Source: Burkholderia pyrrocinia
GTDB taxonomy: Bacteria > Pseudomonadota > Gammaproteobacteria > Burkholderiales > Burkholderiaceae
NCBI RefSeq assembly: GCF_003330765.1
Contig: NZ_CP024902.1
Span: 1,550,001-1,614,000, forward strand
DNA length: 64,000 bases
Direction: 5' to 3'
Shown one piece after another: positions 28,124 through 38,366 of the stretch (positions are counted from its first letter, which is position 1; every line of letters begins with the position of its first letter). Made by a program: the position numbers and the translations under genes. The notes beneath the pieces are model-generated. The model was not told the DNA's origin. It saw nothing but the letters and a program-made list of their open reading frames with translations, and did no database searches.

Positions 28124-28327
28124 TCAACGGTAAACGGCAAGACTCAGTCCGCCGCAAATGCAGACGAGCAGGCAGGCCCGGAACAGCGACGGGTGCCAGA
28201 CGAGACGGTAGAGGCCCGTGTAGGCGAGCAGGCGGTCGACGGCCCAGGTCGCGAGCGCGCCCAGGACGAACATCAGCACCACCGTGGGCATGTAGGCATC
28301 GAGAATGGCGATTTCACGCGGCATCAT
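28124..28327 (-). CDS. DUF1656 small membrane protein (AaeX-like)
   Basis: A 67-residue protein with two hydrophobic helices (about 13-33 and 47-65), matching DUF1656 / AaeX that accompanies FUSC-HlyD efflux pairs. Its ATG overlaps the FUSC stop codon (ATGA) and it ends 12 bases before the adaptor start. GGAG lies nine bases ahead, within the FUSC 3' end. Its role in the pump is unknown. Confidence 0.9.
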   Translation of the reverse strand: MMPREIAILDAYMPTVVLMFVLGALATWAVDRLLAYTGLYRLVWHPSLFRACLLVCICGGLSLAVYR

Positions 28328-30528
28328 GACGAGGCTCCTGGTTGGGGACGCACGGGGCGGTTGCGGTTGAGCGGCGCGAGCGGCGATTCCGGATCGAGCA
28401 GCGCCGTGCGCACGAAATGCAGATGGCTCAGGATGCGCTGCAGCCGGTGGCGCTCGTCGCGCGACGGCTCGAACGCGTCGAGCGTCTGCCGGGTCGCGTC
28501 GATCGCCGCATTGGTCGCGGCGAGCGTCGCATCGAAGCGCGCGGCGCTCGGCTTCGCGAACAGCGTCGACAGCGCGGCGCGCATCGTCTCGATCGCGCGA
28601 CGCCATGGCATCGCCGGCGCATAGCGCGGGTCGGTCGGCAGCGTCGCCAGCTCGTGGCGCAGGTCGATCGACGCGTTGCCGGTTTCGAGCACCGCGAACA
28701 TCCAGCGCAGCGCGTCGCGCTGCACGTCGGGCTGGTCGGCCGACAGCGTGTGCGCCTGGTACATCAGGTCGCGCGCGCCGCTTTCGAAGCGCGTGCGCAA
28801 TCCGGCGAGCCGCGCGTGGCAGGCCGCGACGGCCTGGTGGCGCAGGTCGGCGAACAGCCGCTTCTTGAGCCAGGGCGCGGTCGGCGGGAACAGCACCGCG
28901 AACGCGATCGCCGATACCAGCATCGACAGCACGAGCGCGAGCGCGTCGTTCATGAAGCTGGTCGGGTCGTAGTGCGTGATGTTGTCCGGGCCGGCGAGGA
29001 AGCTGAAGAAGATCAGGTAGCCCATCCCGTAGCCCGCGAGTTTCGGCTTCATCGTCATGAAGATGCCGATCGCGAGGAGCGGCGCGAGGGCGACGCACAG
29101 CAGCGGGAATCCGTCGATATGCGGATAGATGCCGAACATCAGCAGGAAGCCCGTGCAGACGGCGAGCGCCGTCCCCATGCCCATCTGCGCGGACATCGCG
29201 GTCGGCCGCGGCGTCGACGACGCGAGCGCGCAGGTGGCCGCCGCCGTCAGCGTGAGCGTCACGCCGCTCGGCCACGCAGTCTCGATCCAGAACCAGCCGA
29301 GCAGGAGGATCACGGTCGCGGTGCGAATCGCCGCGATCACCATGGCCGTCATGTTGGTGCGCGGCTCGTAGCGTTCGATCCAGCGTTCGCGTTCGTGCGT
29401 CGCGGTCGACAGCGACGCGTAGGTCGCCGCGTACTCGTGCAGGTCGGTAATGAAGCGGTACAGCAGCTCGGCGGCCGTATCGAAGTCGAGCAGCGGAAAG
29501 TCCGGCTGCGTTTCGAGCGCCGCGCGGGTCGCGCGGATGCGGCGCGGCAGCGCGTCGCGCCACGCGAGCAGTTGCTCGGCCGCATGCCCCGCGTCGGTCG
29601 ACGTGCGCACGGGTTCGCCGGCGGGCGTCAGCAGCAGCGGCGCGATCTCGCGGAAGTACGGCTCGATCGCGTCGATCGCGGCCTGCGCGCCGGCCGCATG
29701 CAGCCGGTTCATCAACTGGTGCAGCGCATGGAAACGGCTCGACGCGCTCATGAATTCGCTGTTCAGCCGCGCGAGGCGGCCGCTGCGCATCCGCGTGTCC
29801 GGATCCTCGAACACGGCTATGCTGCGCGCGGCCTCGAACCCGACCACGTCGGCGACGAAGCGCGTATGGATGGTTTCGATATGCGCGCGGTCGAGCTTGC
29901 CCGACAGCGCCGATGCGACGTAGTCGACGAAGCTGCCGAAGCGCTTGCGCACCGTCGTGCGCATCTGCTCGCCCGTGTACTGCGGAAACACGAGCGCGCT
30001 GACCACACCGGCCGACACGATCCCGACCATGATTTCGGCAACGCGCGTCAGCGCGCTCATGAACGCGCCGTCCGGGTGCTGCGAAGCGGGCAGCCCGATC
30101 AGCGCGGTCGTGTAGCCGGCCAGCAGAAAGCCGTAGCTGCGGAAGTTACGGTTGCGCGCGGCGCCGGCCGTGCACAGCGCAACCCACAGCGCGACCGCCA
30201 GCAGGAACAGCTGCGGCTGCTGCGGGAACAGCCCGACGAACGTGAGCGTTGCGATGAGCCCGAAGATCGTGCCGGCGACACGGTAGAAACTCTTCGCGAG
30301 CACCGCGCCGCTTTGCGGCTGCATCACGATGAACACCGTCGTCATCGCCGTTTTCGGCGCGGGCAGGTCGAGCCGCATCGATACGCCGGTCGCGATGAAT
30401 GCGGCGAGCAGCGCCTTGAACAGGTAGAGCCACGCGGCGCCGTCGGTACGGGCCCAGTCGCCGAACGCGGCGTACCAGGCCGCGAGCGGGCCGCTGGCGT
30501 GCGTGGAAGCGGGGGAGGAGGCTGACAT
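28324..30528 (-). CDS. FUSC-family inner-membrane efflux protein (AaeB-like)
   Basis: A 734-residue transporter of the aromatic acid exporter/FUSC family. Two membrane blocks, at about residues 30-180 and 385-535, flank soluble helical regions; the second block repeats the pattern of the first, as in AaeB. The first block includes PKTAMTTVFIVMQPQSGAVLAKS and the second GVTLTLTAAATCALASSTPRPTAM. GGAG lies nine bases before the start. It follows the outer-membrane factor by 15 bases and overlaps the DUF1656 gene, so the four genes form one operon. Confidence 0.92.
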   Translation of the reverse strand: MSASSPASTHASGPLAAWYAAFGDWARTDGAAWLYLFKALLAAFIATGVSMRLDLPAPKTAMTTVFIVMQPQSGAVLAKSFYRVAGTIFGLIATLTFVGLFPQQPQLFLLAVALWVALCTAGAARNRNFRSYGFLLAGYTTALIGLPASQHPDGAFMSALTRVAEIMVGIVSAGVVSALVFPQYTGEQMRTTVRKRFGSFVDYVASALSGKLDRAHIETIHTRFVADVVGFEAARSIAVFEDPDTRMRSGRLARLNSEFMSASSRFHALHQLMNRLHAAGAQAAIDAIEPYFREIAPLLLTPAGEPVRTSTDAGHAAEQLLAWRDALPRRIRATRAALETQPDFPLLDFDTAAELLYRFITDLHEYAATYASLSTATHERERWIERYEPRTNMTAMVIAAIRTATVILLLGWFWIETAWPSGVTLTLTAAATCALASSTPRPTAMSAQMGMGTALAVCTGFLLMFGIYPHIDGFPLLCVALAPLLAIGIFMTMKPKLAGYGMGYLIFFSFLAGPDNITHYDPTSFMNDALALVLSMLVSAIAFAVLFPPTAPWLKKRLFADLRHQAVAACHARLAGLRTRFESGARDLMYQAHTLSADQPDVQRDALRWMFAVLETGNASIDLRHELATLPTDPRYAPAMPWRRAIETMRAALSTLFAKPSAARFDATLAATNAAIDATRQTLDAFEPSRDERHRLQRILSHLHFVRTALLDPESPLAPLNRNRPVRPQPGASS

Positions 30529-30543
30529 GGCGGGCGCTCCGGG

Positions 30544-32136
30544 TTACCGTGCGGCCGGCGCGCCGGACGCGCCGGCGGTGGCGACCTGCGTGGGCCGGGC
30601 GACCGCCGCCACGGGCTTCGTGCCCGACGCGGCGGCAGGCGCTGCTGCGCCCGCGGCGGGTTCGTCGTGCAGCGGATGGTCGCCCCGGACATCCTCGCCC
30701 GTCTCGACGCCGCCGCCGAGCGCGGCCATCAGCTGTGCGTGCGCGGCGAGGCGTTCCGCATCGATGCGGGCGGCCGTCTCCTGCGCGCGCAGCAGTTGCT
30801 GTTGCGCGACCAGCACGTTCACGTAATCGGTCAGCCCGCGGCGGAAACCTTCGCGCGACAGCTGGTAGCTGCGGTCGTTGGCGGCCACCGAGCGCGCGGC
30901 GTCCTTCTTCTGCGTATCGAGCGAGCGGATCCGCACGACCTGGTCGGCGATGTCCTTGAGCGCGCCGACGATTGTCTGGTTGTAGCGCTCGACCGCCTGG
31001 TCGTAGCCGGCATCCGCCGCGCCGAGCTGCGCGCGCAGCCGGCCGCCTTCGAAGATCGGCAGCGACAGCGCAGGGCCGGCCGTCCAGCCGCCGTTCATCG
31101 CGCGCAGGAAGTCGGTGAACGGCGCGGTCACGCCGAAGCCGCCGACCGTCGCGAGCAGGTCGATGTTCGGGTAGAACGAGGCCTTCGCGACATCGATGCC
31201 GCGCGCCTGCGCGTCGACCGTCCAGCGCGCCGCGACGACGTCGGGGCGGCGGCCGAGCAGGTCGGCCGGCATCGCCGACGGCAGGCCGGCCGGCGCGTCG
31301 AGCGACAGTTGCGGCCGCGTGATCGCGTCTCCGGCGCCCGGGCCCTTGCCGGCCAGCGCGGCGAGCTGATGGCGCGCGAGCTGGATCGCTTCTTCGTAGC
31401 TGTCGATCTGGCGCTCGTAGTCGGGCAGCGTCGATTCCGCCTGGCTCACTTCGAGCTGCGTGCCGAGGCCGGCCTGCAGCCGCTTGTGCGCGAGATCGGC
31501 GAGCGAGCGCTGGCGTTCGAACGTGTCGTGCGCGAGGTCGAGCAGCGCATAGTTCATCGACATGCCGACATACGCGCGCACGACGTTGACTTCGAGTTCG
31601 AGCTTTGCCGCACGCGCGTCGGCGGCGGTCGCATGCGCGGTGTCGAGCGCGCGCTCGGTCGCGTTCTTGTCCTTACCCCACAGGTCGAGGTGGTACGACA
31701 GGCCGAGCGTGCCCGTGTTGTTCCAGGTATCGGCGTTCGCGAGCGGGCCCGGGCCGTAGAACACGTTGTCGGGCCAGTGCTCCCGCATCAGCGAAAGATT
31801 GCCGTTGATCTGCGGCAGTTCGGCCGAGCGGGCGACGCGCGCCATCGCCTGCGCTTCGCGCACCCGCGCCTCGGCGGCCGCGAGCGTCGGGTTGCCGGCC
31901 TGGGCGGCGGCGATCCACGTGTCGAGCTGCGGATCGCGGTAGGCGCGCCACCAGTCGGCCGCGGGCCAGCCCGCATCACGGTCGGCCGCGCGGATGGCGG
32001 CGCCGGCGTCGAGCGCGTTCGCCTCGATGCGGGCCGACTGCGGCTTGTTGTCGCCCATGCTCGCGCATCCGGCCATTATTAATGAGACTGCAAGAACCGC
32101 CAGTGCGAGCGTCCCTTTTGTTGCCGGAGACTGCAC
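30544..32136 (-). CDS. NodT-family outer-membrane efflux lipoprotein
   Basis: A 530-residue outer-membrane channel of the TolC/OprM class. I start it at GTG 32136 because AAGGGAG lies just upstream and the resulting signal peptide (SPATKGTLALAVLAVSLIMAGC) has a proper lipobox; a longer frame from 32217 adds unlike residues. Two outer-membrane factor repeats follow, with the family motif PADLLGRRPDVVAARW near residue 325. The C-terminal tail after about residue 485 is low-complexity and Ala/Pro-rich. It is the first gene of the efflux operon and divergent from a LysR regulator. Confidence 0.93.
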   Translation of the reverse strand: MQSPATKGTLALAVLAVSLIMAGCASMGDNKPQSARIEANALDAGAAIRAADRDAGWPAADWWRAYRDPQLDTWIAAAQAGNPTLAAAEARVREAQAMARVARSAELPQINGNLSLMREHWPDNVFYGPGPLANADTWNNTGTLGLSYHLDLWGKDKNATERALDTAHATAADARAAKLELEVNVVRAYVGMSMNYALLDLAHDTFERQRSLADLAHKRLQAGLGTQLEVSQAESTLPDYERQIDSYEEAIQLARHQLAALAGKGPGAGDAITRPQLSLDAPAGLPSAMPADLLGRRPDVVAARWTVDAQARGIDVAKASFYPNIDLLATVGGFGVTAPFTDFLRAMNGGWTAGPALSLPIFEGGRLRAQLGAADAGYDQAVERYNQTIVGALKDIADQVVRIRSLDTQKKDAARSVAANDRSYQLSREGFRRGLTDYVNVLVAQQQLLRAQETAARIDAERLAAHAQLMAALGGGVETGEDVRGDHPLHDEPAAGAAAPAAASGTKPVAAVARPTQVATAGASGAPAAR

Positions 32137-32173
32137 GATTTTCTCCCTTTCGCATATAGATGAGTCGGATGCG

Positions 32174-32179
32174 ATTATA
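32174..32179 (-). promoter_or_regulatory. Probable -10 element of the efflux operon
   Basis: The minus strand reads TATAAT 38 bases before the outer-membrane factor start, with a weak TTTATT 17 bases further upstream. The divergent gap is unusually AT-rich for this window, as expected for a regulated LysR-type intergenic region. Confidence 0.5.
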
Positions 32180-32293
32180 TTTTTCAGTGATTCCTGAATA
32201 AATGGACAACGGTGCAAGTCATTTTTACGAATCCTGAGATAATATTTGTTGGCCTCTGTGCAACAATCCCTCCGGATTCACACGGGTATTGGG

Positions 32294-33235
32294 ATGGATA
32301 CGTTACAAAACATGCGGGTATTCGTCCGCGTGGTCGACGCGGGAAGCTTTACCGCGGCCGCCCAGCAGATGAATTCGACCACCGCCTACGCGTCGCGCGC
32401 AGTCTCGGATCTCGAGGCGCACCTGCGCACGCGTCTTCTGAACCGCACGACGCGCCGGATCGCGCTGACCGAAGCCGGCGAGCGCTACCTGCAGCGCTGC
32501 GAGCAGATCCTCGCGTATGTCGACCAGGCCGAAGCCGAGGCGGGCGACGCGCACGCGCGCCCGTCGGGCAAGCTGAAGGTCCATTGCTTCACGAGCCTCG
32601 GCCAGCACTACCTGGTGCCGGCCATCGCGCGCTATCGCGAGCGCTATCCGGACGTGCACGTCGAACTGACGCTCGCGCAGCGGATGCCCGACCTGCTCGA
32701 CGAGGGTTACGACGTCGCGATCGTCGTCGGCCGCGACCTGCCCGATTCGGGGCTCGTGTCGCAGCGGCTCGGCGAGAGCTACAGCGTGGTGTGCGCGTCG
32801 CCCGGCTACGTCGAGGCGCACGGCGTGCCGCTGCGGCCGGCGGATCTCGCGCAGCACGTGTGTCTCGGGATGGCCGCGCCGGGTTTTCACTACGACGCGT
32901 GGGCGCTGGCCGGGCCGAACGGCGACGAGGTCGTCCCGATCACTGCGCCGCCGTTTCGCGTGAACGTCGCCGAGGCGCTCGCGGTGGCCGTGCGGGAGGG
33001 GATGGGGGTCGGCGGGCTGCCGCTCTATTCGGCGATCGGCTGGCTGCGCAGCGGGCATATCGTGCGCGTGATGCCCGAGTACCGGTCGCACGTGATGAAC
33101 ATCTACGCGCTGTATCCGTCGCGCCAGTACCTCGACGCGAAAATCCGTACCTGGGTCGATTTCCTGCGCGACGCACTGCCGGCCACGCTCGAAGCCGACG
33201 AAGCCGCGCTCGAGCAGTACACGCGTGCGACATGA
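32294..33235 (+). CDS. LysR-family transcriptional regulator (AaeR-like position)
   Basis: A 313-residue LysR-type regulator. Helix-turn-helix residues 1-60 read MDTLQNMRVFVRVVDAGSF then TAAAQQMNSTTAYASRAVSDLE. The effector domain contains FTSLGQHYLVPAIARYRERYPDV and YDVAIVVGRDLPDSGLVSQRLG. I chose ATG 32294, with GGG before it, over an in-frame ATG 16 codons earlier that lies in the intergenic control region. It is divergent from the four-gene efflux operon, as AaeR is in E. coli, and so is its likely activator, probably responding to an aromatic carboxylate. Confidence 0.92.
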   Translation: MDTLQNMRVFVRVVDAGSFTAAAQQMNSTTAYASRAVSDLEAHLRTRLLNRTTRRIALTEAGERYLQRCEQILAYVDQAEAEAGDAHARPSGKLKVHCFTSLGQHYLVPAIARYRERYPDVHVELTLAQRMPDLLDEGYDVAIVVGRDLPDSGLVSQRLGESYSVVCASPGYVEAHGVPLRPADLAQHVCLGMAAPGFHYDAWALAGPNGDEVVPITAPPFRVNVAEALAVAVREGMGVGGLPLYSAIGWLRSGHIVRVMPEYRSHVMNIYALYPSRQYLDAKIRTWVDFLRDALPATLEADEAALEQYTRAT

Positions 33236-33352
33236 CGGCGCGGTTGGGCGCAATCTGACGAGATTTGTCCTTCAGGCAACATTTTTTTACGAACGTGTGT
33301 CAGACAGTTTGATACTGTGGGAATTATTGAGATACGTCACCCCGGAGTAGCA

Positions 33353-33517
33353 ATGGATACGCACCTGATGATCGGCCTTGGAGTCCTGCTGGGCGCGGCC
33401 GCCGCTGCCGCGGCGACCCGCGACCTGCTGCGTGCGATGAAGGCGAAGGCGCGGATGAAGCCGGTGCCGGTGCGGGTGCGCGCGGCGCAGCACGCATCGC
33501 GCCGCCCCGGTCGCTGA
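33353..33517 (+). CDS. Small single-helix membrane protein, unknown function
   Basis: A 54-residue protein with a good ribosome site (GGAG six bases before ATG 33353). One hydrophobic helix (LMIGLGVLLGAAAAAAA, about residues 5-21) is followed by a strongly basic tail (KAKARMKPVPVRVRAAQHASRR). It resembles no family I can name. It stands alone between the LysR gene and the convergent metallophosphoesterase gene. Confidence 0.6.
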   Translation: MDTHLMIGLGVLLGAAAAAAATRDLLRAMKAKARMKPVPVRVRAAQHASRRPGR

Positions 33518-33575
33518 TCCGGCCGTATCGCCCGGGTCGGAGAAGGCCGCGCAACGCGGCCGGGCGGGCCGGCGT

Positions 33576-34406
33576 TCAGCCGAGCTCGACGACCTTGTCC
33601 CACGTGAACGCGGTATTTTCCCGTTCGCCGGTGCGCCGGCGGATGTAGCCGCGCGGGTTGCACACCACGCGTGTGCCGCCGTCCGCAACGTAGTCGAATG
33701 ACGTATGCGTGTGGCCGTGGAGCCACAGATCCACCGGCGGACGCACGAGTTCCGCCATATCCGTGACGAACCCGGCCGACGCGAGATCTTCCGCATAGCG
33801 CTCCGCCAGCGAGCGCCGGTGCGGCGCATGATGGGTGACGACGATCGTCCGGCCCGCGAACGGCGCCGCGAGTTGCGCTGCCAGCCACGCGCGGCTTTGC
33901 CGATGCAGCGCGATCGCGTCGGCCGGCGAGAAATCCCGTTCCGGCGCGTCCGATGCTGCATGCAGCACCGCGTCGTGCGGCCAGGTCACCTGGATCAATC
34001 CCTTGAAATCGAGCATCACCCGCAGCCCGGCGTCGATTGCGCTCGCGATGCTGGCGTCGTCGGCGCCGAACAATGAAAAATCGGCCCAGAGCGTCGTGCC
34101 GAGCACGCGGAAGCGCTGTTCGGGATCGACGTAGACGCCGTTGTTCAGGTAATGCACGTTGTCGAGCGTATGCGCCGCGTCGCGCATCGCCGTCTCCAGC
34201 GCGCCGAATTCCCCGTCGTAATACTCGTGGTTGCCCGGCACGTAGATCACCGGTACGTCCGGATCGAACGTCTCGGCGGCCCAGCGCAGGCCTTCCGCAT
34301 GGTTGTGGATGTCGCCGGCCAGCACGACGAGATCCGCGTCGGCATGCGGGATCGTGTCGGGGTGATTGCATTCGAGATGCAGGTCGGACAGTACGCGGAC
34401 TTTCAC
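33576..34406 (-). CDS. Metallophosphoesterase (calcineurin-like)
   Basis: A 276-residue metal-dependent phosphoesterase. The metal-binding motifs are all present and in order: VLSDLHLE (residues 5-12), LAGDIHNHA (about 32), YVPGNHEYYDG (about 56), VTHHAPH (about 190) and HGHTHTSFDY (about 231). No signal peptide is seen, so it is cytoplasmic. The substrate cannot be inferred from sequence or context. It lies 25 bases after the FAD-linked oxidase gene and is probably cotranscribed with it. Confidence 0.92.
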   Translation of the reverse strand: MKVRVLSDLHLECNHPDTIPHADADLVVLAGDIHNHAEGLRWAAETFDPDVPVIYVPGNHEYYDGEFGALETAMRDAAHTLDNVHYLNNGVYVDPEQRFRVLGTTLWADFSLFGADDASIASAIDAGLRVMLDFKGLIQVTWPHDAVLHAASDAPERDFSPADAIALHRQSRAWLAAQLAAPFAGRTIVVTHHAPHRRSLAERYAEDLASAGFVTDMAELVRPPVDLWLHGHTHTSFDYVADGGTRVVCNPRGYIRRRTGERENTAFTWDKVVELG

Positions 34407-34431
34407 GGGCTTCGCTCCGGAGTAGGCGGCT

Positions 34432-35850
34432 TCAGCGCAGGACCTTGCCGGGATTCATCAGGCCGCGCGGGTCGAGCGCGGTCTTCAGCGTGCGCATCAG
34501 CGCCGTCTCGACCGGCGACTTGTAGCGCTGCGCGTCGTCGATCTTCAGTTGGCCGATGCCGTGCTCCGCGCTGATCGTGCCGTGGTGGCGGTGCACGTTG
34601 TCGTAGACGATCCGGTTGATCGGCGCCTGGAACGCGGCAAGGAACGCCTTCGGGTCGCCGCCTTCGGGCATCTGCACGTTGTAGTGGAGGTTGCCGTCGC
34701 CGAGGTGGCCGAACGTGACCATCCGCGCGCCCGGCGCGGCCTGCTGGATCGCCGCGTCGGTCTCGTCGATGAAGCGCGCGACCGACGAGATCGGCACTGC
34801 GATGTCGTGCTTGATGTTAAGCCCCTCGTCGGCCTGCGCGAGCGGGATGTGTTCGCGCAGGTCCCAGAACGCGCGCGACTGCGCGAGATTTTCCGCGACC
34901 ACCGCGTCGACCACGAGCCCGGCCTCGAACGCTTCTTCCATCAGTGTCTCGAACAGCGCGCGCGCATGCGCTTCGCTTTCATTGTCGGACAGTTCGAGCA
35001 GCACCGTCTGCGAATGCGTCTGCGCGAACGGGTAGCGCAGTTGCGGGTAGTGCTTGCCGACGAGCTGCATGCAGAAATCCGACATCAGCTCGAAGCCGGT
35101 CAGCAGCGGCCCGGCCGCGCGCTGGGCGAGCGCGAGGAAATCCAGCGCCGCGTGCGGCGATTCGAGCGCGGCGAGCGCCGTGACCTGCGCGGCCGGCAGC
35201 GGATGCAGCTTCATCACGGCAGCCGTGATGATCCCGAGCGTGCCTTCCGCGCCGATGAACAGGTCGCGCAGGTCGTAGCCGGTGTTGTCCTTGCGCAGCC
35301 CGCGCAGGCCATCCCAGATTTCACCCTGCGGCGTCACGACCTCGAGCCCGAGGCACAGCTCGCGCGCGTTGCCGTAGCGCAGCACCGCGGTGCCGCCCGC
35401 ATTGGTCGACAGGTTGCCGCCGATCGTGCAGCTGCCTTCCGCCGCGAGGCTCAGCGCGAACAGCCGGCCGCCTTCGCGGGCGCGCGCCTGCACGTCGGCG
35501 AGAATCACGCCGGCTTCGACGGTGATCGTGTTGTTGTGCGGATCGAGCGCGCGCACGCGGTTCAGGCGCGCGACGCTCAGGACGGCCTGGCTGCCGCTCG
35601 CGTCGGGCGTTGCGCCCCCGGCGAGGCCCGTGTTGCCACCTTGCGGCACGAGCGCGATGCCGTGCACGTTGGCCAGCTTGACGAGCGCGGCGACTTCGGC
35701 CGAGTTCGCAGGCTTCAGCACCGCGCACGCGGCACCCTTGTAGCGGCGGCGCCAGTCGGTCAGGAACGGTTCGGTATCGTGCGGGTCGGTCAGCACATGG
35801 TCGGCGCCGATCGCGTCGCGGCACGCGGAAACGAAAGCTTCGGAGGACAT
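34432..35850 (-). CDS. FAD-binding oxidoreductase, GlcD/D-2-hydroxyacid dehydrogenase family
   Basis: A 472-residue flavoprotein with an N-terminal PCMH-type FAD domain (LVPQGGNTGLAGGATPDASG near residue 70, TNAGGTAVLRYGN near 150) and the C-terminal oxidase cap ending HHGTISAEHGIGQLKIDD, which holds the metal/substrate His residues. Members oxidise D-lactate, glycolate or D-2-hydroxyglutarate; the substrate here is uncertain. Three possible starts (GTG 35856, ATG 35853, ATG 35850) lie in a row; AAGG placed five bases ahead favours ATG 35850. Confidence 0.9.
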   Translation of the reverse strand: MSSEAFVSACRDAIGADHVLTDPHDTEPFLTDWRRRYKGAACAVLKPANSAEVAALVKLANVHGIALVPQGGNTGLAGGATPDASGSQAVLSVARLNRVRALDPHNNTITVEAGVILADVQARAREGGRLFALSLAAEGSCTIGGNLSTNAGGTAVLRYGNARELCLGLEVVTPQGEIWDGLRGLRKDNTGYDLRDLFIGAEGTLGIITAAVMKLHPLPAAQVTALAALESPHAALDFLALAQRAAGPLLTGFELMSDFCMQLVGKHYPQLRYPFAQTHSQTVLLELSDNESEAHARALFETLMEEAFEAGLVVDAVVAENLAQSRAFWDLREHIPLAQADEGLNIKHDIAVPISSVARFIDETDAAIQQAAPGARMVTFGHLGDGNLHYNVQMPEGGDPKAFLAAFQAPINRIVYDNVHRHHGTISAEHGIGQLKIDDAQRYKSPVETALMRTLKTALDPRGLMNPGKVLR

Positions 35851-35871
35851 CATCACCTTGTCGCGTAAGGG

Positions 35872-36875
<1,004 letters not shown>

Positions 36876-37016
36876 CTACGGAGCCGCGTGCGGCCGCGCG
36901 CGTGCCCGGTGCAGTCGGCCCCTGCTGGATCGAGCGGCTATTATAGGGGCTGAAGCCGTCGCGCAACGCGGCGGCGGCGCGCCGTCGGGCGCGCGGCATC
37001 AAGAAGGAGAAGCCGT

Positions 37017-38348
37017 TTGCCGAAGTTGAGCGTCGATCTCGACACCATCAAGCGCCTCGCGCAGTTCGCGGCCCGGCGCAGCGCCGAGGATCGCATCCCG
37101 CAAGTGGCGGGCAGCCTGACGTTCACGACGATGCTGGCGCTCGTGCCGCTCGTGACGGTCGCGTTCGCGCTGTTCACCGCGTTCCCGATGTTCGCGTCGT
37201 TCCAGATCTCGCTGCAGGGGTTCCTCGCGGATCACCTGATGCCCGCGCAGTTCAACATCCAGATCTTCAAGTACCTGAACCAGTTCGCGTCGAAGGCCAA
37301 GGGGCTGACGACGGCCGGCCTGATCGTGCTCGTCGTCACGTCGGTGATGACGATGATGACGATCGAATCGGCCTTCAACCTGATCTGGCGGGTGCGCAAG
37401 CCGCGGCCGTTCGCGCAGCGCGTGCTCGCGTACTGGGCGCTGATCACGCTCGGTCCGCTGCTGTTCGGCGTGAGCCTGTCGATCTCGTCGTACCTGTTCA
37501 CGCAGTCGCTCGCGTTCACCGGCGCGGGGCCGTCGACGTCGATCGTCGAGTGGCTGCTCGCGCTCGCGTCGCTGCCGCTGACGGTGCTCGCGTTCACGCT
37601 GCTGTACGTCTATCTGCCGAACTGCACGGTCGCATGGCGCGACGCGGTGATCGGCGGGCTGTTCGCGGCCGTCGCGTTCGAACTCGCGAAGCGCGGCTTC
37701 GGCTACTACGTGCGGCGCATTCCGACCTATACGGCCGTCTACGGCGCGTTCGCGGCGTTGCCCGTGTTCCTGTTGTGGGTATACCTGAGCTGGTTCATCG
37801 CGCTGCTCGGCGCGATGGTGGCCTCCGCGCTGCCGGCGATCCGCGTCGGCCAGTTCCACCGCATCCATTATCCGGGCAGCGACCTGCTCGACGTACTCGA
37901 ACTGCTCGCGCGGCTCGCCGAAGCGCGCGCGGCCGGCAAGCACGGCTACACGGCGATGCGGCTCGCTGCCCTGCTGCGATGCGACATGGAAACCGCGCAG
38001 CGGTTGCTGACGACGCTGGAGGAACGGGAATGGATTGCGCGGCTGGACGGTGGCGGCGACGCCATGCCGCGCTACATCCTGCTCGCGAACCCGGAGCAGT
38101 TGACGCTCGCGCAACTGTTCGACGTGCTGGTGATCGACCGCACGGAACTGACCTACCAGCTGCAGCGGCGCCGCAGCCATGTCGACGGCGCTGCGCTGCT
38201 GGCGGTGCTGTCGAGCGACCGGTTCGACGTGTCGCTCGCGTCGCTGGTCGCCGCGCACCGGCTCGCGGGCGCGCAGCCGGCGGGCACCCCCGGGCAGGCG
38301 CCGGACGGCGTGCCCGACCCGCACGCGCGGCCGCCGCGGCCCGCGTGA
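37017..38348 (+). CDS. YihY/UPF0761 family inner-membrane protein
   Basis: A 443-residue membrane protein of the YihY (formerly called RNase BN) family. The start is TTG 37017, fixed by AAGGAG eight bases upstream; no ATG or GTG is near. Six hydrophobic segments occupy about residues 35-280, with the family motifs RIPQVAGSLTFTTMLALVP and GAFAALPVFLLWVYLSW. The C-terminal 150 residues (after HRIHYPGSDLLD) form a soluble winged-helix-like extension that shorter homologues lack. Its function is not established; it is not a ribonuclease by current understanding of the family. Confidence 0.9.
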   Translation: MPKLSVDLDTIKRLAQFAARRSAEDRIPQVAGSLTFTTMLALVPLVTVAFALFTAFPMFASFQISLQGFLADHLMPAQFNIQIFKYLNQFASKAKGLTTAGLIVLVVTSVMTMMTIESAFNLIWRVRKPRPFAQRVLAYWALITLGPLLFGVSLSISSYLFTQSLAFTGAGPSTSIVEWLLALASLPLTVLAFTLLYVYLPNCTVAWRDAVIGGLFAAVAFELAKRGFGYYVRRIPTYTAVYGAFAALPVFLLWVYLSWFIALLGAMVASALPAIRVGQFHRIHYPGSDLLDVLELLARLAEARAAGKHGYTAMRLAALLRCDMETAQRLLTTLEEREWIARLDGGGDAMPRYILLANPEQLTLAQLFDVLVIDRTELTYQLQRRRSHVDGAALLAVLSSDRFDVSLASLVAAHRLAGAQPAGTPGQAPDGVPDPHARPPRPA

Positions 38349-38366
38349 ATGCGGTGCCCGGCGGCT

